64,000 nt of DNA. It comes from Pseudomonadota bacterium. Lineage in GTDB: Bacteria > Pseudomonadota > Alphaproteobacteria > Acetobacterales > Acetobacteraceae. The DNA lies in assembly GCA_021845985.1 (NCBI GenBank), contig JAJZES010000021.1:23079-87078 (forward strand), given 5' to 3'. Of the stretch, positions 58,111-64,000 are shown piece after piece (the stretch's first letter is position 1; every line of letters begins with the position of its first letter). The position numbers and the translations under genes are program-made. The notes under the pieces are model-generated. The model did not search any database, was not told the DNA's origin, and was given only the letters and a program-made list of their open reading frames with translations.

Positions 58111-59340
58111 ATGAGCACTGCTACCCCCGATACGTCCCCCAGCGGCCCGCTGCGCGGCCTGCGCGTGTTCGACCTGACGCGGGTGCTGGCCGGCCCGACC
58201 TGCGCCCAGATGCTCGGCGATCTTGGCGCCGAGGTCATCAAGATCGAGAAGCCCGGCAGCGGCGACGATACCCGCGGCTTCGCCCCGCCGCATCTGCCCG
58301 GCAGCAGCGAGAGCGCCTATTTCGCCGGCGTCAACCGCAACAAGAAATCGGTCACCCTCGACATCGCCAAGCCGGAAGGGCAGGCGCTGGCGCTCCGGCT
58401 GCTGGCGCGGTGCGACATACTGGCGGAGAACTTCAAGGCCGGCGGGCTGGCGCGCTACGGCCTCGGCTATGAACAACTGCGCGGCGCCCATCCCGGCCTG
58501 ATCTACTGCTCGATCACCGGCTTCGGGCAGACCGGGCCGTATGCGCCGCGCCCCGGCTACGACAGTCTGGTGCAGGCGATGGGCGGGGTGATGAGCCTAA
58601 CCGGTGAGCCGGACGGCCTGCCGCAAAAGGTCGGTGTGCCGGTGGCCGACCTGTTCGCCGGGCTGTACGGCTGCATCGGCATCCTGGCGGCGCTGCGTCA
58701 CCGCGCGCTGACCGGAGAGGGGCAGCAGGTTGATATCGGCCTGCTCGACAGCCATGTGGCGTGGCTGGCGAACCAGGGGATGAACTATCTGGCGACCGGG
58801 CGCGACCCCGAGCGGCTCGGCAACCAGCATCCCAACATCGTGCCCTATCAAGTATTCGCCACCGCGGACGGGCATGTCGTGCTGTCGATCGGCAACGACG
58901 CGACGTTCCGCCGCTTCTGCGAGGGGTTTGGCCTGCCTGAGCTGCCGCAGGATGGGCGATTCGCCAGCAATGCGGCGCGGGTGCAAAACCGCGCGCTGGT
59001 GACCGAGACGCTGGCGCCGGTGCTGGCGCGGCAGACCACCGCGTGGTGGGTCGAGCGGCTGGAAGCCGCCTCGATCGGCTGCGGACCGATCAACCGGCTG
59101 TCCGAGGTGTTCGCCGATCCGCAGGTGCAGGCGCGCGGCATGGTGGTGGAGATGGACCATCCGGCGACGTCCGATGGGCGGGTGAAGCTGCTGGCCAATC
59201 CGGTGCGGCTGTCGGCGACGCCGCCGGAATACCGGCTGCCGCCGCCGCTGCTCGGCCAGCACACGGCCGAGGTGCTGTCGGGGCTGCTGGGGCTGGACGA
59301 GGCGGCGATTGCCGGGCTGCGCGCGCGGGGCGTGGTGTAG
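58111..59340 (+). CDS. CaiB/BaiF-family CoA transferase
   Basis: 409 residues, class-III CoA transferase. The acyl-thioester Asp is in RPGYDSLVQAMGGVM. N-terminal GLRVFDLTRVLAGPTCAQMLGDLG and the linker SITGFGQTGPYA are typical. Substrate pair unknown; gene context (clpP, eno) gives no clue. ATG at 58111 follows AGTGTCCGGCGG. Confidence 0.92.
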   Translation: MSTATPDTSPSGPLRGLRVFDLTRVLAGPTCAQMLGDLGAEVIKIEKPGSGDDTRGFAPPHLPGSSESAYFAGVNRNKKSVTLDIAKPEGQALALRLLARCDILAENFKAGGLARYGLGYEQLRGAHPGLIYCSITGFGQTGPYAPRPGYDSLVQAMGGVMSLTGEPDGLPQKVGVPVADLFAGLYGCIGILAALRHRALTGEGQQVDIGLLDSHVAWLANQGMNYLATGRDPERLGNQHPNIVPYQVFATADGHVVLSIGNDATFRRFCEGFGLPELPQDGRFASNAARVQNRALVTETLAPVLARQTTAWWVERLEAASIGCGPINRLSEVFADPQVQARGMVVEMDHPATSDGRVKLLANPVRLSATPPEYRLPPPLLGQHTAEVLSGLLGLDEAAIAGLRARGVV

Positions 59341-59432
59341 CCGCGCCAACCGGCGGCCTGCCCCGCTGCGGCGGCCGGGTGGACAGGCGCGGGCCAGCCG
59401 CTAGGGTGACGGCGCTGATTACGGAGAACCGC

Positions 59433-60086
59433 ATGCGCCCGTTCACGTCCGACGACCCGGAGCAGCCGGAAGTGCCCGAGCCGACCGGCCCGGAACCGCA
59501 CGAGCCGGACGACAACCGCACCCTGTCCTCGCCGGTCAACGAGCTGGAACACCGCCTGCTCAACCAGCGCAAGGTGCTGGTGTTCGGCGCCATTACCGAT
59601 AAGCTGGCGCGCGATGTCACCGGCCGGCTGCTGGCGCTGGCCGAGCTGTCGGAAAAGCCGATCGACGTGTTCATCAATTCGCCCGGCGGCCATGTCGAGA
59701 GCGGCGACACCATCCACGACATGATCCGCTACGTCGATGCTTCGGCGCCGGTGCGGGTCATCGGCACCGGCTGGGTGGCCAGCGCCGGCGCGCTGATCTT
59801 CCTCGCCGGCCACAAGGACCGCCGCTTCTGCCTGCCCAACACGCGCTTTCTGCTGCACCAGCCGATGGGCGGGGTGCGCGGGCCGGCGGTCGATATCGAC
59901 ATCGAGGCGCGCGAGATCGTCAAGATGCGCGAGCGGCTGAACCGGCTGATCGCGCGCGAGACCGGCCAGACCTACGACAAGGTCGCCCGCGACACCGACC
60001 GCAACTACTGGATGGGCGGCGAGGAAGCGATTGCCTATGGCATGGTGACGCGGATCATCAACAACGCCGCCGATCTGAAGGCATAG
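59433..60086 (+). CDS. divergent ClpP-family protease
   Basis: 217 residues. Acidic N-terminal extension (DDPEQPEVPEPTGPEPHEPD, about residues 7-26), then the ClpP fold with the catalytic Ser in GTGWVASAGALIFLAG, His in FLLHQPMGG and Asp in ARDTDRNYWMGG, all intact, though the Ser motif (WVASAG) differs from the usual AASMG. It stands alone, not next to clpX or tig, so it is likely an extra ClpP paralogue (ClpP2/3 type). Followed by a bidirectional hairpin. Confidence 0.85.
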   Translation: MRPFTSDDPEQPEVPEPTGPEPHEPDDNRTLSSPVNELEHRLLNQRKVLVFGAITDKLARDVTGRLLALAELSEKPIDVFINSPGGHVESGDTIHDMIRYVDASAPVRVIGTGWVASAGALIFLAGHKDRRFCLPNTRFLLHQPMGGVRGPAVDIDIEAREIVKMRERLNRLIARETGQTYDKVARDTDRNYWMGGEEAIAYGMVTRIINNAADLKA

Positions 60087-60103
60087 GCGGGCGGCACCGC
60101 TGG

Positions 60104-60134
60104 CCGGGCCTCCCGCGCGCGGCGGGAGGTCCGG
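60104..60134. terminator. bidirectional hairpin between clpP and eno
   Basis: Arms 60104-60116 and 60122-60134 form a 13-bp stem with one G-U wobble, loop GCGCG. Lies 17 bases after the ClpP stop and 10 before the end of the convergent enolase gene. Confidence 0.6.
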
Positions 60135-60144
60135 GGCGGGCGGG

Positions 60145-61464
<1,320 letters not shown>

Positions 61465-62919
61465 TCAGCCGAAGCCGAGGAAGCCGGGCATCTCGGCGAT
61501 CGGCGGCGCGGCACGCAGCGCGGCAAGGTCGGGCACGGGGCGCGGCGGCAGCGCCTGCTCCAGCGCCGCGGCGACGGCGAGGACGAAGGCGTCAGCGCCG
61601 CGCGGCCCGACAATTTGCAGCCCGAACGGCATGCCGGCGGCGTCCAGCCCGGCCGGGATGCAGACCGCCGGATGCCCGACCAGCGACACCGCATAGGGCA
61701 GGGCGAGCCAGTGGTAATAGCTGCGGGTGGCGACGCCGTCGATTTCGGTCGGCGCCAGTTCGCGCCACGGCCGCGGCGTGATGGCGATGGCCGGGGTGAT
61801 CAGCACGTCGGCGGTGGTGAAGAAATGTTGCCACCGGCGGTAGATCGCGGTCTGCGCCAGTTCGGCGCGGGCGACATCGGCGGCGGTGTAGCGCAGTCCT
61901 TCAGCGACATTGGCGCGGACATTGGGGCCGACCTGCTCGGGTCGGGTGCGCACCGCCTCGGCATGGGCGGCGAGGAAGCCGACGGCGCGCAGCACCGCGA
62001 AGGCGTCGTCGGTGCCGGAACAATCGGGCGTCGCCTGCATCGCGCTGGCGAACAGGGCATGCAGCGGGGCGGTGCGCGCGGCGAAGGTCTGGCGCACGCC
62101 GCGCTCCACCGGGGCGAAGCCGAAATCCTCGGTGAACGCCGCGCGCAGATGCGACAGATCGACCGGACGCAGCGGCCAGGCATCGACCGGGCCGGCGGAG
62201 AGCGGGTCGCGCGCGTCGGCGCCGGTCATCGCCGAGAGCATCAGCGCCGCGTCGGCGACGCTGCGCGCCATCGGCCCGTTGACCGACAGCGCCGACCAGC
62301 CGCGGCCGTGCTTCTCGCTCGGCACCACGCCGGGGGACGGGCGAAACCCGACGATGCCGCAGAACGCCGCCGGATTGCGCAGGCTGCCGCCGGTGTCGCT
62401 GCCGCTGGCCAGCGGCACCATGCCGGCGGCCAGCGCCACCGCCGAGCCGCCGGAGGAGCCGGCGGCAGAGAGCTGCGGCGCGAACGGATTGCCAGTGGCG
62501 CCATAGACGGCATTGCGGGTGTTGGCACCGGCGCCGAACTCGGGCGTGTTGGTCTTGCCGAGCACGATGGCCCCGGCGGCGCGCAACGCCGCCACCCCGC
62601 GCTCATCTTCCGCCGGCACATGGTCGCGCAGGCGCACGCTGCCGAAGGTGGTGCGCAGGCCGGCGGTTTCCTCCAGATCCTTGATGCCGACCGGCAGCCC
62701 GTGCAGCGCGCCGAGCGCCGCGCCGCGCATCACCGCCTGCTCGGCGGCGGCTGCGGCCGCACCCGCGCGCGCGAAATCGCGCGCCACGACGGCGTTGACG
62801 GCATGGTCCACCGCCTCGATGCGGGCGATGCAACTGGCCAGCAGTTCGACCGGGGAGAGGCGCTTGGCGCCGATCAGGCGGCGGGCTTCGACGGCGGACA
62901 GGTCGCAAGGCTGCGTCAC
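61465..62919 (-). CDS. amidase-signature enzyme
   Basis: 484 residues of the amidase-signature family. The Ser-cisSer-Lys triad is in VGIKDLEET (Lys) and ASGSDTGGSLRNPAA (Ser-cisSer, nucleophile Ser). N-terminal SAVEARRLIGAKRLSPVELL is the usual start. Substrate is unknown. A truncated, frameshifted copy of this start occurs 640 bases upstream (63562-63640). ATG at 62919. Confidence 0.92.
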   Translation of the reverse strand: MTQPCDLSAVEARRLIGAKRLSPVELLASCIARIEAVDHAVNAVVARDFARAGAAAAAAEQAVMRGAALGALHGLPVGIKDLEETAGLRTTFGSVRLRDHVPAEDERGVAALRAAGAIVLGKTNTPEFGAGANTRNAVYGATGNPFAPQLSAAGSSGGSAVALAAGMVPLASGSDTGGSLRNPAAFCGIVGFRPSPGVVPSEKHGRGWSALSVNGPMARSVADAALMLSAMTGADARDPLSAGPVDAWPLRPVDLSHLRAAFTEDFGFAPVERGVRQTFAARTAPLHALFASAMQATPDCSGTDDAFAVLRAVGFLAAHAEAVRTRPEQVGPNVRANVAEGLRYTAADVARAELAQTAIYRRWQHFFTTADVLITPAIAITPRPWRELAPTEIDGVATRSYYHWLALPYAVSLVGHPAVCIPAGLDAAGMPFGLQIVGPRGADAFVLAVAAALEQALPPRPVPDLAALRAAPPIAEMPGFLGFG

Positions 62920-62938
62920 GGTGACGGGCTCCGAGGTG

Positions 62939-63523
62939 TCAGGGGATCAATTTCATGTCACGAAACACTGCCTCCGCCTCCGGCTGGAACCGGTAGCGGA
63001 CGCCCTCGGCGGATCGGTCCTTGACCAGCAGGACGCTGGATTGATCCTGCCCCTCCTGCATGAAGGCGCGAAAGCAGCCGTAGCGGTGATACACCAGATG
63101 GCCGATGACGAGGCCGAGATCGCCCTTGCCATAGGCTTTGAGCGCATCCTGAAACAGGCCGCCGGGATGCTCGGCGAGCCAGCGCAGGAACACCACCTCC
63201 TCGGGCCGCGCCGGCATCGCCTGGGTGAAGGCGAAGCGGGTTGCCTCGCTCAGCGACATGTCGCGGACGGCCTCGGCCATCCGGTCGAAATCGGCCGCCT
63301 GACCGGTCGAAAAGGTGAACGGGCGGCGGCCGAGTTCGGCGTCGCACGCCGCCTGCAGCGCAGTCAGGCCGCGGGCCATGCTGCGCAGCCGCAATTGCTC
63401 GACATCGGCCGAGGACATCTTCGGCAGCCGCGCCGTCGCCGCGGCGATCTGCTTGGCGGAAAACACATCCGCCGCCGGCTTGCTCGCCGCCGCCGTGGAT
63501 TTGGTCGTGGGTACGATCGCCAA
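62939..63523 (-). CDS. protein of unknown function
   Basis: 194 residues from a TTG start at 63523 (no in-frame ATG before the frame closes; AGGATAG precedes it). A Lys/Ala-rich N-terminus is followed by helical sequence (SSADVEQLRLRSMARGLTALQ, SLSEATRFAFTQA, VVFLRWLAEHPGGLFQDALKAYG) and a C-terminal beta-rich end. No signal peptide, no membrane helix, no known domain. It lies between the intact amidase and the amidase remnant, so it may have entered with that rearrangement. Confidence 0.65.
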   Translation of the reverse strand: MAIVPTTKSTAAASKPAADVFSAKQIAAATARLPKMSSADVEQLRLRSMARGLTALQAACDAELGRRPFTFSTGQAADFDRMAEAVRDMSLSEATRFAFTQAMPARPEEVVFLRWLAEHPGGLFQDALKAYGKGDLGLVIGHLVYHRYGCFRAFMQEGQDQSSVLLVKDRSAEGVRYRFQPEAEAVFRDMKLIP

Positions 63524-63561
63524 TTGCTATCCTATCATAAATCGGGTTGCAGACGCCGACA

Positions 63562-63640
63562 ACCAGTTCGACCGGGAGAGGCGCTTGGCGCCGAATAAAC
63601 GGCGGGCTTCGGCGGCGGACAGGCTGTACGGTTCGATCAT
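63562..63640 (-). pseudogene. frameshifted remnant of the amidase 5' end
   Basis: Read on the minus strand, the first 20 codons (MIEPYSLSAAEARRLFGAK...) align with the amidase start at 62919 (MTQPCDLSAVEARRLIGAK...), and the DNA matches closely over about 75 bases (complement of 62842-62919). A single C is missing after codon 21 (CGCCTCTCC-CGG), shifting the frame, and the homology stops soon after. Its ATG overlaps the stop of the 81-residue ORF upstream (ATGA). Confidence 0.8.
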
Positions 63641-63882
63641 GGGTTATTATCTTGCAAATCATCAATTTGCCGGATGAAACGCCTGAATGCCACGCTCTCG
63701 CCCTTCGGCGTGCGGACGGCATTTTTCCGGCGTATTATACTGGCTATTATCGGGCCATCCGATTCTGTGTAGTCTGGACAAGAGCCGGATCCTTCAGGAC
63801 GTAACTCCCGCGTCAGTTTTTGTTTCGCGTGTTCGATCATATCGACGCGTTGTCCTGTCCGGTCTGGGAGTTTAGAGGCCAT
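63637..63882 (-). CDS. small ORF of unknown function, upstream of the amidase remnant
   Basis: 81 residues from ATG at 63882, or 67 from a Met at 63840 (MIEHAKQKL...). Charged and helical, ending FRRFIRQIDDLQDNNP. The region is AT-richer than the surroundings. The ATGA overlap with the remnant start is the strongest sign that it was a real gene coupled to an amidase. No family recognised; start uncertain. Confidence 0.5.
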   Translation of the reverse strand: MASKLPDRTGQRVDMIEHAKQKLTRELRPEGSGSCPDYTESDGPIIASIIRRKNAVRTPKGESVAFRRFIRQIDDLQDNNP

Positions 63883-63975
63883 TTCGGAATCAAGGCGGAA
63901 CGTGTTCCTCCGGGGGTTGGATGGCCGGGCCAGATGTGATTCCAGGCAGGTGTTCGAAGCCTTGCCGGAGATCTC

Positions 63976-64000
63976 ATGTGGACGCCGACGACCCGCGCGC
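63976..64000 (+). mobile_element. possible start of an IS5-type transposase gene (partial)
   Basis: ATG at 63976 opens a frame reading MWTPTTRA to the window edge, with GGAG upstream. MWTPTTR- starts are familiar from IS5-family transposases of alphaproteobacteria, but this rests on eight residues and my recollection. No terminal inverted repeat could be identified with confidence. Confidence 0.35.

Overview
The window is a very G+C-rich bacterial chromosome segment (about 70% G+C by eye), tightly packed with genes on both strands. The order pcm - tolC - popZ - valS (36.3-41.7 kb), a PopZ/DUF2497 polar organiser, a zur gene, the ATP-grasp/alpha-E/transglutaminase cluster and the C-di-GMP-linked chemoreceptor all point to an alphaproteobacterium, most likely Rhodospirillales and perhaps Acetobacteraceae. 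That placement is inferred from gene content and order; no rRNA is present to confirm it.

Layout. 0-6.6 kb: the start of an outgoing minus-strand gene, an FAH-family enzyme, a fused ATP-grasp/alpha-E protein with its transglutaminase partner, and a pseudouridine catabolic pair (psuG, psuK). 6.6-10.9 kb, minus strand: a quinone-oxidoreductase-like enzyme, an exported GH10 xylanase, a DEAD-box helicase and a Pro/Arg-rich protein of unknown function. 11.1-14.3 kb: two adjacent genes for large, helix-rich proteins of unknown function, then tRNA-Leu(CAA). 14.4-18.2 kb: a tiny lipoprotein, a TPR glycosyltransferase, cbpA-cbpM chaperones and an MBL-fold hydrolase. 18.2-25.7 kb: a branched-chain/short-chain acyl catabolism block (3-hydroxyisobutyrate dehydrogenase, acyl-CoA synthetase, isovaleryl-CoA dehydrogenase, a second acyl-CoA ligase, intracellular PHA depolymerase) and msrB. 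25.7-31.2 kb: a GMC oxidoreductase, two tandem D-2-hydroxyacid dehydrogenases, an M20 amidohydrolase and arfB. 31.2-36.1 kb: a chemoreceptor with a C-terminal PilZ domain, then a three-gene cassette around a membrane-anchored ClpB-like AAA+ ATPase, then tRNA-Cys(GCA). 36.3-46.6 kb: pcm-tolC-popZ-valS, purU, and a 1305-residue sensor kinase with two kinase modules and two receivers. 46.7-48.7 kb: an aldo/keto reductase and a translationally coupled small ORF + GNAT gene whose base composition differs from its surroundings. 48.8-53.2 kb: ilvD, an exported WxxGxW-repeat protein, cysE, a small membrane protein, hisI and zur. 53.1-57.9 kb, minus strand: an operon of quinone reductase, GFA protein, Nudix hydrolase, AlaX, sseA and metC. 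58.1-62.9 kb: a CaiB-type CoA transferase, a divergent clpP, enolase and an amidase. 62.9-64.0 kb: unknown genes, a frameshifted remnant duplicating the start of the amidase, AT-richer DNA and what looks like the start of an IS5-type transposase at the right edge.

Most of the window is ordinary housekeeping and catabolism. The places most likely to hold something undescribed are the 11.1-14.15 kb helical-protein pair, the 33.3-36.1 kb AAA+ cassette, the coupled GNAT module at 48 kb, and the rearranged right end. No CRISPR array, rRNA, prophage or complete insertion sequence was seen.
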